Assembly: GCF_001592825.1 (NCBI RefSeq)
Contig: NZ_LTZG01000032.1
Location: 124,001 to 188,000, forward strand
Reading direction: 5' to 3'
Source: Planococcus maritimus
Lineage (GTDB): Bacteria > Bacillota > Bacilli > Bacillales_A > Planococcaceae
DNA: 64,000 bases
How positions within the stretch are numbered: position 1 is the first letter of the stretch; each line of letters opens with the position of its first letter. The notes beneath the pieces are model-generated. The model saw only the letters and a list, made by a program, of their open reading frames with translations, ran no database searches and had not been told where the DNA came from. Shown here piece by piece: positions 37,877-46,463 of this stretch. The position numbers and the translations under genes were made by a program.

Positions 37877-38176
37877 TCAATAATCAGCGTTTTTGAGTTT
37901 TTTGAAAGTCCTCACAAAACGATCAGGGTCTCTTGGTACTTTGTAGGTCAAGACGCCGCGATGCGTATGCAAATACAATAGATTGGCATTATCAGAAAAC
38001 GTTTTATAAGAAATGTCCCAAACGTGCATCAAATTGAATTCTTTCGTCGAGGCAATCAATTTATCTTCGTATAAATGAATTTCGTATTCGGTGTGGATGA
38101 TTTTCATCTGGCCGGCTACAATCGAGCGTTCCGTGTCAACGTACGTAATGGAAGACAGCGAGCTTTTCGGATCCAT
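37877..38176 (-). CDS. 99-residue cytoplasmic protein, unknown function
   Basis: Not recognised. No signal peptide or membrane segment. The alternating pattern YEIHLYEDKLIAS, NLLYLHTHRGVLTYKV and the C-terminal helix DPDRFVRTFKKLKN suggest a small beta-barrel capped by a helix, like a bacterial PH-type domain, but this is a guess from pattern only. It has its own terminator. Confidence 0.65.
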   Translation of the reverse strand: MDPKSSLSSITYVDTERSIVAGQMKIIHTEYEIHLYEDKLIASTKEFNLMHVWDISYKTFSDNANLLYLHTHRGVLTYKVPRDPDRFVRTFKKLKNADY

Positions 38177-38246
38177 TCGGTTCGCCTCCCGGCTGTTTTT
38201 CTAAAGTCTACTGCACCCGCGCCGGACTATGCAACTGATACGCCGC

Positions 38247-39155
38247 CTACATTTCATCGAAATATTCGTTTATCAAATCCCCGCATACCCCAATGGCTGC
38301 GGCGCTGCCTTCACCCGCAGCAATAACGAGTTGTGACGGGACGATCAGCGAAGCGTCCCCTGCCGCATAGACATTCCAGACATTGGTGCGCCCGTAATCA
38401 TCGGTCAAAATGCCGCCATGCTCGGTTTGCTTGCAGCCGAGCTCTTTGGCAAAATTCGTGGCGTGGCTCCATAAAGGTGTCACGAACCCGGCACTGCGGT
38501 CGATCAAGGTGCCGTCTTCGAGCCGGACGCTTTGCAGCTGGCCGTTCTCTCCTTCAAGACCAGAAATCGGATCTTCGTAAACTTTGATGCCTTTGGCGAG
38601 CAGCTTTTGCTTCTGCTCTTCTTCCAGACGTCCTTCCCCGTTCGTGAAAACCGCCAAATCACGGCTCCACGTATACACTTCCTTCGCCAGCGTGAAGACT
38701 TTTTTATCGGCGATAACGGCGAGCGGCTGGTCGCGCATTTCCCAGCCATCGCAATAAGGGCAGCTGAATAGGCTCGTGCCATAGAACTTCTCAATATCCG
38801 GCACGTTCGGCAGCTCTTCTTTCAAACCGGCCGCAATGATGATTTTAATGCTATGAAAAACCTTTCCACTAGCGGTCGTTAATTCATAATGCGTTTCCGA
38901 AATTCGGTTAATTTGGACGACACGCTCGTTTTCTGTTTGGACGCTTCCGTATTTGCGGATTTCTTCGCGTCCAAGCCGCTTGAGTTCCTCCGGACAAACC
39001 CCGTCCCTCGTAATAAAGCCATGCGCTTCACGGGTTACCAAATTGCGCCCATTATCGTCATCAAATAACACGGTTTTCTTTCTCGAACGGCCGAGCACCA
39101 ACGCGGCATTCAAGCCTGCAGGTCCTCCGCCAATAATGGCACAATCGTATCGCAT
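38247..39155 (-). CDS. thioredoxin-reductase-like FAD oxidoreductase with unusual NAD(P)H site
   Basis: Two-domain flavoprotein of 302 residues. The FAD loop AIIGGGPAGLNAAL and the C-terminal NVYAAGDAS are normal, and the redox pair is CPYCDG. The second dinucleotide site, normally VVGGGDSA, reads PLAVIADKKVFTLAKE, so the Gly-rich loop that binds NADPH is missing. This combination occurs in dithiol oxidases of the GliT/HlmI group, which use oxygen. The ATG at 39155 has AAAAGG about eight bases upstream; the ATG at 39164 abuts it. Not next to thioredoxin or trxA. Confidence 0.82.
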   Translation of the reverse strand: MRYDCAIIGGGPAGLNAALVLGRSRKKTVLFDDDNGRNLVTREAHGFITRDGVCPEELKRLGREEIRKYGSVQTENERVVQINRISETHYELTTASGKVFHSIKIIIAAGLKEELPNVPDIEKFYGTSLFSCPYCDGWEMRDQPLAVIADKKVFTLAKEVYTWSRDLAVFTNGEGRLEEEQKQKLLAKGIKVYEDPISGLEGENGQLQSVRLEDGTLIDRSAGFVTPLWSHATNFAKELGCKQTEHGGILTDDYGRTNVWNVYAAGDASLIVPSQLVIAAGEGSAAAIGVCGDLINEYFDEM

Positions 39156-39228
39156 AGCGTTCATCCTTTTCTACTGTCGTTTCCTCCCTCTTCCCGCTTC
39201 ACTTTTTTGCTAAACAAGATATCTGCTA

Positions 39229-39270
39229 AAAAAAACCGATTGCCAGGGACTCTCCCAGACAACCAGTTTC
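39229..39270 (-). terminator. terminator of hisC
   Basis: A long hairpin with mostly paired arms (AACTGGTTGTCTGGG against CCCTGGCAATCGGTT, with G-U pairs) followed by eight T on the minus strand. Confidence 0.75.
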
Positions 39271-39296
39271 TGATTTCATTCTTTCTGACGCTCGAT

Positions 39297-40400
39297 TTAT
39301 TTTTGAATTAATTCACGTAAAGCCTGTACGAAAAATTCGTTTTCTTCCTGTGTGCCGATTGAGACTCTCACGTATTCCGGAAGGCCCCAACCCTTGCCGT
39401 GGCGGACGATCACGCCTTTTTTCATTAAGTCTTGGTATAGTGTTTCGCCTTCATCGCCTAATTTGACCAATACGAAGTTCGCCATGCTCTTCGTGTACGG
39501 GAGGCCCAGTTCTTCAAAGGCTCCATAAAGATACTCGAGCCCGCGGGTATTAGTTTCACGCGATTGCGCCACGTGCTCATGGTCTGACACTGCGGCTGTC
39601 GCAGCGAGCTGCGCTAAGGTATTAACGTTAAATGGCTCTTTCACTTTCAGAATCGACGTGATGATTGAATCAGCCGCGATTCCGAACCCAACGCGCACCC
39701 CGGCAATGCCGTAGATTTTCGAGAAGGTTTTCAAGGTCAATAGCGGGTAGCCTTGGCGGATGAATTCGGTACCATCTGTGTAATCTTCCGCGTCTGCATA
39801 ATGGCTATATGCAGCATCAAAGACTACCAATGTATCGCCTACAGCATCCAATAATTTTTGGACATCCTGTTTCTTCATATAAGTCCCAGTTGGGTTGTTG
39901 GGCGAGCAAATGTAGATGATTTTCGTTTTGTCGGTCACTGCTGCGATCATGGCGTCGACATCAAATGCGAAGCCTTGTGCAAATGGCACTTTCACGACCT
40001 TGGCACCCATAATATGCGCACCAAAATCATATTCGCTGAAAGATGGATCCGGCACGATGATTTCATCGCCTGGTTCTAGGAAGGCTTCCGAGATGAGCGT
40101 GATCAGTTCATCCGCGCCATTTGTCGGAATCACTTGCGTTTTTTCAACACCATGCTCTTTGGCGATCGCCGCTTTTAGGTCACTGGCATCAGCATCCGGG
40201 TAGCGGTTCAAGCCGAGTACGCCTTGTTCGATGGCTTTGACAGCCTGTTTCGACGGGCCAAGCGGATTTTCATTCGATGCCAATTTAATGACGCGCTCCA
40301 AACCTAATTCTTGCTGTACTTCCCAAATCGGCTTCCCTGGTGAGTAAGGCTGGATGTGATCCAAGGTTTTACGTGCTTTGATGTTCTCCAAATTCGCCAT
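39297..40400 (-). CDS. hisC: histidinol-phosphate aminotransferase
   Basis: Class I/II PLP aminotransferase of 367 residues. LASNENPLGPS opens the conserved part, CSPNNPTGTY binds PLP, and the Schiff-base Lys is in TLKTFSKIYGIAGVRVG; the C-terminus has the substrate Arg in GLPEYVRVSIG. In Bacillales this enzyme also transaminates aromatic amino acids. The ATG at 40400 follows GGAGG; an upstream ATG at 40418 precedes the ribosome site. It stands apart from other his or aro genes here. Confidence 0.92.
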   Translation of the reverse strand: MANLENIKARKTLDHIQPYSPGKPIWEVQQELGLERVIKLASNENPLGPSKQAVKAIEQGVLGLNRYPDADASDLKAAIAKEHGVEKTQVIPTNGADELITLISEAFLEPGDEIIVPDPSFSEYDFGAHIMGAKVVKVPFAQGFAFDVDAMIAAVTDKTKIIYICSPNNPTGTYMKKQDVQKLLDAVGDTLVVFDAAYSHYADAEDYTDGTEFIRQGYPLLTLKTFSKIYGIAGVRVGFGIAADSIITSILKVKEPFNVNTLAQLAATAAVSDHEHVAQSRETNTRGLEYLYGAFEELGLPYTKSMANFVLVKLGDEGETLYQDLMKKGVIVRHGKGWGLPEYVRVSIGTQEENEFFVQALRELIQK

Positions 40401-40629
40401 TATGTACGCCTCCGTCATCTAATTTTAATCATGCTGAATGAATATGTACTGCCACCGATAATGATACCATTAAAGCTCGATTTGCTGCATATCCACTCTA
40501 GTGAAAGAAAAATAATAGTCTCTATTATTACAGAAAAATCTCTTTCCTGAAAGGCGCACGGCCTACAATTTGAAACCCTTACCTAAATGTGGTTTACTTT
40601 AACGAGACTGACGAAAGAGGAGTTTTCAC

Positions 40630-41385
40630 ATGATTAAAAAAATGACATTTGTTTTTGCCCCATTCGCCCTCGCCATAGTGCTCGGCGCATGTTCTGATAA
40701 TGAAGAACCTGCCGCTAACGAAGAAGCAGCGGCTCCAGAAACCGAACAGACTGAAGAAACTGAAGAAGGCACCGAAGACGCAGCACCGGCTGAATCGGCA
40801 CTTGAACTTCCTGAAGAAGATGCCGTCGTAGCCGTTGTCAACGGCGAAGAAATTCAAGGAAAAGTTTACAATAGCGTGGCTCGTCAGTTTGAATCCACCT
40901 TGCTTTCCCAAGGACAGGACCCATCAACTGAAGAGAACCTTCAATTGATCGAAGATGAAGCAATGTCTGTCGTCATCGGCAACGCGGTTCTCTTGCAAGA
41001 TGCCAAAGAAAAAGGCCATGAAGCAGATGAAGCTGTCGTCGAGGAGCGCATGGAAGAATTGAAAGCCAATTTTGAAGACGAAGACGCCATGAACGAAGCG
41101 CTTGCTGAGACCGGCTTCACTCTTGAAGAAATGGAAGAACAATTGCGTGAACAGCTCGTCTACGAAAGCTATATGGAAAACGAAATCGATGCACCTGAAG
41201 TGACCGATGAAGAAGTCCAGGCAGCTTACGACCAATTCGCTGAAAGCTCAGAAGAAGAGGCTCCGGCTTTTGAGGAGATGGAACCGACCATCCGACAGTC
41301 GTTGCAAGAACAAAACGATCAGGAAGCTACATTTGCACGCGTCGAGGAACTGCGTGAAGATGCTGAAATTGAAGTGAAACTGTAA
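40630..41385 (+). CDS. SurA-N-like lipoprotein chaperone, PPIase domain absent
   Basis: Lipoprotein with lipobox L-G-A-C (Cys21) followed by a very acidic, Glu/Pro/Ala-rich linker of about 40 residues. From about residue 65 (VVAVVNGEEIQGKVY) it has the helical SurA-N/trigger-factor-like domain. Proteins of the PrsA/SurA type normally continue with a parvulin PPIase domain; here the protein ends at 251 residues without one. It probably acts as an extracellular holdase chaperone. GAGGAG precedes the ATG, and a strong terminator closes the unit. Confidence 0.82.
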   Translation: MIKKMTFVFAPFALAIVLGACSDNEEPAANEEAAAPETEQTEETEEGTEDAAPAESALELPEEDAVVAVVNGEEIQGKVYNSVARQFESTLLSQGQDPSTEENLQLIEDEAMSVVIGNAVLLQDAKEKGHEADEAVVEERMEELKANFEDEDAMNEALAETGFTLEEMEEQLREQLVYESYMENEIDAPEVTDEEVQAAYDQFAESSEEEAPAFEEMEPTIRQSLQEQNDQEATFARVEELREDAEIEVKL

Positions 41386-41389
41386 ACTC

Positions 41390-41423
41390 AAAACCCCTCG
41401 CCTTAATGGGCGAGGGGTTTTTT
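41390..41423 (+). terminator. terminator of the SurA-N-like gene
   Basis: AAAACCCCTCGCC and GGCGAGGGGTTTTTT arms with a five-base loop. Confidence 0.88.
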
Positions 41424-41443
41424 CGGGCTCTTATACTTAGAAC

Positions 41444-41728
41444 TTATTCAGCGAGACGCTCTTTACAAAACGCCAACACTTCCTGTTCTTCTTCTTCGTC
41501 TAACGCAAAATCCAGCGGTTTTTCACTTTCGCTGTCGATAAAATGATAATCGGCAATTCGCGCGATGCCATCTTCCACAGCCAAGATCAAGCGCAGGTCA
41601 AGACCGCCCGAACGGTACAGCTCGTCTTCTTCGTCTACCTTGATCGCCATCGTATACTCAAAGCGCTCCCCTGTCAGGATGCCGGTTGGGTCTTGCAATT
41701 TTTCGACTTCGTAATTAATGATTTCCAT
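41444..41728 (-). CDS. DUF6509-like small acidic protein
   Basis: 94 residues, soluble and acidic, with no signal peptide. The opening INYEVEKLQDPTGILTGERFEY and the following DELYRSGGLDLRLILAVEDG pattern fit a small conserved Bacillales family that I believe is DUF6509; its function is unknown. A proper ribosome site (GGAGG, eight bases) precedes the ATG. Confidence 0.7.
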   Translation of the reverse strand: MEIINYEVEKLQDPTGILTGERFEYTMAIKVDEEDELYRSGGLDLRLILAVEDGIARIADYHFIDSESEKPLDFALDEEEEQEVLAFCKERLAE

Positions 41729-41859
41729 TATTGCACCTCCATTGCTCTATTTTAGCTTTCATCCGGCCATTTGAATAGCATAGCGGAAAGCTTGGGCGTT
41801 TAAATGCAGTCGATACGGGAAAACAACAAGCAGACATAAAAAATTAGGAGTGGATTTTG

Positions 41860-42504
41860 ATGAAAGTATTAGTTCTAGGAGCAAATGGCCAAGTAGGCCG
41901 CAATCTTGTAGAAGAATTAACCGAAAAAGGCCATGACGCGGTAGCGATGATCCGCAAAGAAGAGCAGCGCGAAGAGATGGAAAAACGCGGCGCGAAAAAA
42001 ATTGTCCTTGGTGACTTGGAAAAAGATTTCAGCCATGCATTCGACGATGTCGACGCAGTCATTTTCGCAGCAGGATCAGGCCCGAACACAGGCGCTGACA
42101 AAACCTTGACGATCGACCTATGGGGTTCTGTCAAAGCAGCGGATTACGCGAAGCAAAAAGGCGTCAAACGCTTTGTCCAGCTCGGGTCGGTCGGTTCCGA
42201 CAATCCGGAAGCAGGCGGCGAGGAAATGAAGCCTTACCTCGTGGCGAAGCGCACAGCGGATGATCTTCTTTTACAAAGCGGCCTCGATTATACAATCGTA
42301 CGCCCAGGGCCATTATCGGACGATGAAAAAACTGGCCAAATCGAAGCAGTCGCACACTTTGAGTCTTTCGAAAACCGTTCGATTCCACGTGCAGATGTAG
42401 CACGCACACTCGCTGAAGTGGTCGATCGTAAAAATACTTATGGAAAAGTCTTCGAAATCCTACAGGGCGAAGCTGAGATCGCTCAGGAACTCGACCGCCT
42501 GTAA
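41860..42504 (+). CDS. atypical SDR family NAD(P)-binding protein (YhfK-like)
   Basis: Extended/atypical short-chain dehydrogenase-like fold of 214 residues. The Rossmann motif VLVLGANGQVGRNLVEEL opens it, then FAAGSGPNTGADKTLTIDLWG and KPYLVAKRTADDLLLQSGLDY (the YxxxK-like pair) and TIVRPGPL. It matches B. subtilis YhfK-type proteins of unknown substrate. The ATG at 41860 follows AGGAGTGG; the TTG one codon earlier is possible. Followed after 70 bases by the GIY-YIG gene. Confidence 0.88.
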   Translation: MKVLVLGANGQVGRNLVEELTEKGHDAVAMIRKEEQREEMEKRGAKKIVLGDLEKDFSHAFDDVDAVIFAAGSGPNTGADKTLTIDLWGSVKAADYAKQKGVKRFVQLGSVGSDNPEAGGEEMKPYLVAKRTADDLLLQSGLDYTIVRPGPLSDDEKTGQIEAVAHFESFENRSIPRADVARTLAEVVDRKNTYGKVFEILQGEAEIAQELDRL

Positions 42505-42574
42505 GCTTTGGGCAGATGGCGTTCATGGCATTTCTATGGTAGACTAGCTTTACGATAATAGAGGACGTGATAAC

Positions 42575-42952
42575 ATGATTAATATTCAAGCACCGAAAGC
42601 TGACATTACGATTACTCAGCGCAAACAAGAAATCCAAGGCGATGAAGCAGTCATCAAACCACTTTTTGGGTTTATTGATTTGCATGAAATCCCGCGCGAT
42701 AAAGGCGGCATCATCCAGTTCTTCAATCACAGCGGCGAGTTGTTGTTTGTCGGCAAAGCCCGTAAACTGCGCCAGCGCGTGAAAAAGCATTTCGAAGACA
42801 ATGTCTCGCCATTGAAAAACCATCGCGATGAAGTTCATCGCATTGCGGTTTCCATTGTGGAAGACCCAATGGAACGTGAAATTTATGAGACTTACCTGAT
42901 CAATACAGGAAAAGCGAAATACAACGTCGATAAAGTATTTTATCGCGACTAA
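42575..42952 (+). CDS. stand-alone GIY-YIG domain protein (UvrC N-terminal-like)
   Basis: 125 residues carrying a GIY-YIG nuclease-like fold: GGIIQFFNHSGELLFVGKAR, KLRQRVKKHF (conserved Arg) and REIYETYLINTGKAKYNV (conserved Glu). The namesake GIY and YIG tripeptides read GII and FVG, so one or both tyrosines are lost, which may reduce catalysis. Similar short proteins are called nucleotide excision repair endonuclease-like; activity is unproven. It ends at a terminator. Confidence 0.8.
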   Translation: MINIQAPKADITITQRKQEIQGDEAVIKPLFGFIDLHEIPRDKGGIIQFFNHSGELLFVGKARKLRQRVKKHFEDNVSPLKNHRDEVHRIAVSIVEDPMEREIYETYLINTGKAKYNVDKVFYRD

Positions 42953-42955
42953 GAC

Positions 42956-42989
42956 AAACGGGCGCTCCGAATAGAGCGTCCGTTTTTTT
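42956..42989 (+). terminator. terminator of the GIY-YIG gene
   Basis: ACGGGCGCTC and GAGCGTCCGT arms (one G-U pair) with a six-base loop, then seven T. Confidence 0.82.
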
Positions 42990-43124
42990 ATTTCTGGCTT
43001 CCCCTCCCCTATACTGGCGCTCAGATTTTCGACTAACCGGACTCAAATAAATCTTTTCCCAGGTTTTATGAGACCGTGAAAAAGGAATAGTAGTGTAAAA
43101 TCACGTTCTTTGGAGGAACTTATT

Positions 43125-43979
43125 ATGTCTACACACGCCAAGCCAGTCCCAGCGGCCGATTGCCGCAGCGAATACGATACATTGCGCCACGTGCTCCTAT
43201 GCCCGCCGCGTTTCATGGAAATTAGAGATGTTATTAATGATGTGCAAAAGCAATATAAAGATGAAAACATTGACGTTACGAAAGCCCTTCGCCAACACGA
43301 TAATTTTGTGGAGGCGCTGGCTGAAGAAGGTGTTGAGACGACTTTTCTAGAGGCTTCCGAAGAATACCCGGAGCAAGTGTTCACCCGGGACATTGGCTTT
43401 ACGATTGGCGACACGGTCTTCATCAGTGAAATGGCAGCCGATGTCCGACAAGGTGAAGAACAGGTGCTGCAACAATGGCTTGAGGAACAAGGCATTCGCT
43501 TTAAGCATATGCCCGGACACCGCATCGAAGGCGGTGATGTGCTTGTCGACCGCGATACGGTGTATATCGGCATTAGCAGCCGGACCTCTGAAAAAGCGAT
43601 CGAGGAATTCCAGCGGCAGATGCCCGGCTTCCGTGTCGTCCCTCTCCAGCTCAACGAGAAATATTTGCACTTGGATTGTGTCTTCAATATTTTGTCGCCG
43701 ACCGAAGCGCTCATTTTCCCGGAAGCCTTGGAACAAGCATCCATCGACATGCTGAGTGAGCGCTATACGCTGATCTCTGTCGAATCTGACGAGCAATTCA
43801 AGCTCGGCACAAATGTGTTGTCAATCGGAGACCGCCGCATCGTTAGCCAGCCGCAAAACACCAAGGTCAATCAACAGCTGCGCGATCGTGGTTTCCGTGT
43901 CATTGAAACCGACTTTTCGGAAATCATCAAATCCGGCGGCGCTTTCCGCTGCTGCACGATGCCCATAGCTCGGGGATAA
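43125..43979 (+). CDS. dimethylarginine dimethylaminohydrolase-like protein
   Basis: Amidinotransferase/DDAH superfamily, 284 residues. FTRDIGFTIGD and the EGGDVLVD motif bind the guanidino group, LHLDCVF holds the catalytic His, and the C-terminal GGAFRCCTMPI the catalytic Cys. It corresponds to B. subtilis YkgA-type proteins; natural substrate (dimethylarginine, arginine or another guanidine) is unknown. The ATG at 43125 has GGAGG eight bases upstream; an earlier in-frame TTG at 43110 overlaps that site. Single-gene unit. Confidence 0.87.
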   Translation: MSTHAKPVPAADCRSEYDTLRHVLLCPPRFMEIRDVINDVQKQYKDENIDVTKALRQHDNFVEALAEEGVETTFLEASEEYPEQVFTRDIGFTIGDTVFISEMAADVRQGEEQVLQQWLEEQGIRFKHMPGHRIEGGDVLVDRDTVYIGISSRTSEKAIEEFQRQMPGFRVVPLQLNEKYLHLDCVFNILSPTEALIFPEALEQASIDMLSERYTLISVESDEQFKLGTNVLSIGDRRIVSQPQNTKVNQQLRDRGFRVIETDFSEIIKSGGAFRCCTMPIARG

Positions 43980-43983
43980 ATGA

Positions 43984-44021
43984 AAAGAAGCTGTCCGCAT
44001 CAGCGGGCAGCTTCTTTTTTT
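43984..44021. terminator. terminator between the DDAH-like gene and trpG
   Basis: AAAAGAAGCTG and CAGCTTCTTTT arms with inner CCGC/GCGG pairing, then a T run. It can also serve the convergent trpEG transcript. Confidence 0.85.
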
Positions 44022-44036
44022 ATGGTATTGATCGTC

Positions 44037-44645
44037 TCACTCATGGTCGGCTTGCTGCGTATGCAAGCGGCTCGCACGTGCCAATTCGACGAACCTCGCC
44101 ATCATATTGGTGCCTTCTGGCGTGCCGATGGATTCCGGGTGGAACTGCAGGCCGTAGACCGGATAGTCTTTATGTTTAATCGCCATCATCGTGCCATCAT
44201 CCAACGCTTCCGCCTGTATGGTAAAACATTCAGGCAAGGATGCCTTTTCGATCGCCAGCGAATGATAGCGCATGACAAGCACCCGTTCATCCATGCCAGT
44301 GAACAAGTCCGTTGCGCTATGTGAAACGTCCGAGACTTTGCCGTGGCGAATAGCAGGCGCTTCTGTCACGCGGCCGCCAAATGCTTCCCCGAGCAATTGC
44401 TGACCCAGGCAAATTCCAAGGATTGGCACATCGTGGTAAAGCTCACGGATCAACTCGAGCGATTCAGGCACGTCTCTCGGATGACCTGGGCCAGGAGACA
44501 AAATAATTGCTTCAGGCTGTTTACTGCGGATGTCATCCAAGCTCAATTGGCCATAACGCACAACTTCCACCTCTTCGCCGAGAGCCGCCACCGCTTGATA
44601 GATATTGTAAGTGAAGGAATCGTAGTGATCGATTAAGAGAATCAT
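44037..44645 (-). CDS. trpG: anthranilate synthase component II (glutamine amidotransferase)
   Basis: Class I amidotransferase of 202 residues that supplies ammonia to TrpE. Triad residues sit in GICLGQQ (Cys) and GLQFHPES (His, Glu). In B. subtilis the shared subunit PabA is encoded with folate genes; here the gene overlaps trpE by four bases (ATGA) and lies behind a tryptophan T-box, so its main role is in tryptophan synthesis. It may also serve folate synthesis. Confidence 0.93.
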   Translation of the reverse strand: MILLIDHYDSFTYNIYQAVAALGEEVEVVRYGQLSLDDIRSKQPEAIILSPGPGHPRDVPESLELIRELYHDVPILGICLGQQLLGEAFGGRVTEAPAIRHGKVSDVSHSATDLFTGMDERVLVMRYHSLAIEKASLPECFTIQAEALDDGTMMAIKHKDYPVYGLQFHPESIGTPEGTNMMARFVELARASRLHTQQADHE

Positions 44646-45994
44646 CCGAACACCTCCGTCAACGAACGTGCTTTATGGAGCGTTTCCTCATATTCTGCCT
44701 GCGGTACCGAATCAAAGACGATGCCCGCTCCCGCTTGGACGTGGACTGTGTCATCTTTGACAACGAACGTCCGGATAGCGAGCGCCACGTCCAAATTGCC
44801 ATTAAAGCCAAGGTAACCGACGGCGCCTCCGTAAACACCGCGGCGCTCTTCTTCAAACTGCTGGATCAGCTGCAAGGCACGCACTTTAGGGGCGCCGGAC
44901 ACTGTCCCTGCTGGCAGGCAAGAAACGAGCGCATCAAGCGGATGCATCGCCCCTTCTAGCTCACCTGTCACTTCTGAAACGATGTGCATAACGTGCTGGT
45001 ATTTCTCAATAACCATGTATTTGGGAATCGCGACCGTGCCGACTTTTGCGACACGGCCAACATCGTTGCGGCTCAGGTCAACGAGCATCTGGTGCTCTGC
45101 CCGCTCTTTTTCATCTCCAAGCAACTCATTCTCAAGCGCCAAATCTTCCGCTTCGGTCTTGCCACGCTTTCTCGTGCCGGCGATCGGGTTGGTCACCATT
45201 TCCCCGCCACGGATCGTCAATAGGCTCTCCGGCGAGGCTCCGACAACAGCATAGTCTCCGAAATCGATGAAAAATTGATAAGGCGATGGGTTTTGTTTAC
45301 GGAGTTTGCGATATAAAATGAACGCATCCCCCCGGTAATCGGCAGACAAGCGCTGCGACAACACCAGTTGGAACACTTCGCCTTTGCGGATTTCCTGTTT
45401 GGCCAGCTCTACTTGCTCACGGAACCGTTCAGCTGTCGTGCCGGAATGAAAATCCAAAGTTTGCGGCTGATCAACCGGCTCTATGTTTACTGCCCGCTCT
45501 AGCTGATCCACAACAGCGTCTGCACGGCCTTCAAATGAAATCACCGTGACCTCATGGCGCACGTGATCAAACACGACAATCGTTTCGTACAGCTGCAAGT
45601 GGATATCCGGCATGTTCAAGCTGTCTTTCCGGGCACTCTCGACCGGCTCATAAGCGGCAATCGCATCGTAGCCGATATAGCCAATCGCACCGCCAGTAAA
45701 CGGCAAGCCTTCAATATCCCGGTCGTCTTTGGGCATCAACTCTTTAATGCGTTCGAGCGGGCGACCTTGTTCCACCGAACGCTCACCACTCCGATAATCG
45801 ATCACTTCCAATTGATCTTGCAGCCCGATAAATGCTTTCGACGGATCTGCCGCAATAAATGAATAACGGCCGCTTGCGCTTGTTTTCAACGAGCTTTCCA
45901 ATAAGCATTTATAAGGGCCTTCTAAACGATTGAACACCATGATTGGCGTCAAGCTATCGCCTTCTACTTTCTTGATCTGTACATCTTTTCTCAT
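44642..45994 (-). CDS. trpE: anthranilate synthase component I
   Basis: Converts chorismate to anthranilate. 450 residues: the N-terminal LLESSL motif is part of the tryptophan feedback site and distinguishes TrpE from PabB; the catalytic half has FQLVLSQRL, NPIAGTRKRGKTE, VDLSRNDVGRVA and GTVSGAPKVRALQLI. GAGGAG lies ten bases before the ATG. It is followed directly by trpG and preceded by the T-box leader. No other trp genes are in the window. Confidence 0.95.
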   Translation of the reverse strand: MRKDVQIKKVEGDSLTPIMVFNRLEGPYKCLLESSLKTSASGRYSFIAADPSKAFIGLQDQLEVIDYRSGERSVEQGRPLERIKELMPKDDRDIEGLPFTGGAIGYIGYDAIAAYEPVESARKDSLNMPDIHLQLYETIVVFDHVRHEVTVISFEGRADAVVDQLERAVNIEPVDQPQTLDFHSGTTAERFREQVELAKQEIRKGEVFQLVLSQRLSADYRGDAFILYRKLRKQNPSPYQFFIDFGDYAVVGASPESLLTIRGGEMVTNPIAGTRKRGKTEAEDLALENELLGDEKERAEHQMLVDLSRNDVGRVAKVGTVAIPKYMVIEKYQHVMHIVSEVTGELEGAMHPLDALVSCLPAGTVSGAPKVRALQLIQQFEEERRGVYGGAVGYLGFNGNLDVALAIRTFVVKDDTVHVQAGAGIVFDSVPQAEYEETLHKARSLTEVFG

Positions 45995-46039
45995 CTCGGC
46001 TCAACTCCTCTTCTTTCTAGGCACCGCCGATTCAATACA

Positions 46040-46260
46040 AAAAGCCCCCTGCACGAAATAAGACCATTTCGTACAGAGGACGGATCGACCGCGGTGCCAC
46101 CTCATCTTGAAGCTCTCAGCTTCCACTTAGACCCCAGTAACGCGGGGCGAACGAGCCTGGTTATGACAGGCCACTCATAAGTCCATTCATGCACGTGCCA
46201 CACCGGTTCTCAGCTACCACCGGCTCTCTTCAGAAGCGATCCATGCACTACTTTTCTTAT
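46040..46260 (-). promoter_or_regulatory. tRNA-Trp T-box leader of trpEG
   Basis: On the minus strand the T-box sequence AGGTGGCACCGCGG is at 46102-46089. In Stem I the loop-E pair AGTA (46252-46249) faces TGAA, directly followed by the specifier TGG (46185-46183) and a purine, i.e. tryptophan. The terminator is a fully paired 14-base stem (CCTCTGTACGAAAT, 46079-46066, with 46059-46046) followed by CTTTTTG. Uncharged tRNA-Trp should stabilise the antiterminator and switch trpEG on. Confidence 0.95.
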
Positions 46261-46331
46261 TCAACGATTTTTTATGTGGCGCTTTGTTGCCGCAGTCTTG
46301 TATGGTCCCGCGCAATTAAAAGCTTGTGACC

Positions 46332-46360
46332 ATCTTATGGAATTCAAGCCCATCTGTCAA
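46332..46360 (-). promoter_or_regulatory. sigma-A promoter of trpEG
   Basis: Minus-strand TTGACA and TAAGAT separated by exactly 17 bases, about 65 bases before the recognisable start of Stem I. Confidence 0.75.
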
Positions 46361-46463
46361 CTGAAAGCAAACGCTCAATTTAGATAATTCTGTATTTATT
46401 TGGAGATTTGGGTTATAAATAATAGTAGTAGGATGTTTCTAAAATCGAAGGGGGTATCAGAAC

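Noticed and set aside
37778-37981. Plus-strand frame of 67 codons downstream of the Fur-like box, as a possible Fur target
   Set aside because: It has no ribosome site, runs through the terminator of the opposite gene and ends inside that gene; the protein has no domain-like pattern.
45046-45270. Plus-strand frames opposite trpE
   Set aside because: Several short antisense frames overlap each other; none has a start signal or conserved pattern.
44037-45994. PabB/PabA (folate) instead of TrpE/TrpG
   Set aside because: The N-terminal LLES feedback motif and the TGG specifier of the T-box leader point to tryptophan synthesis.
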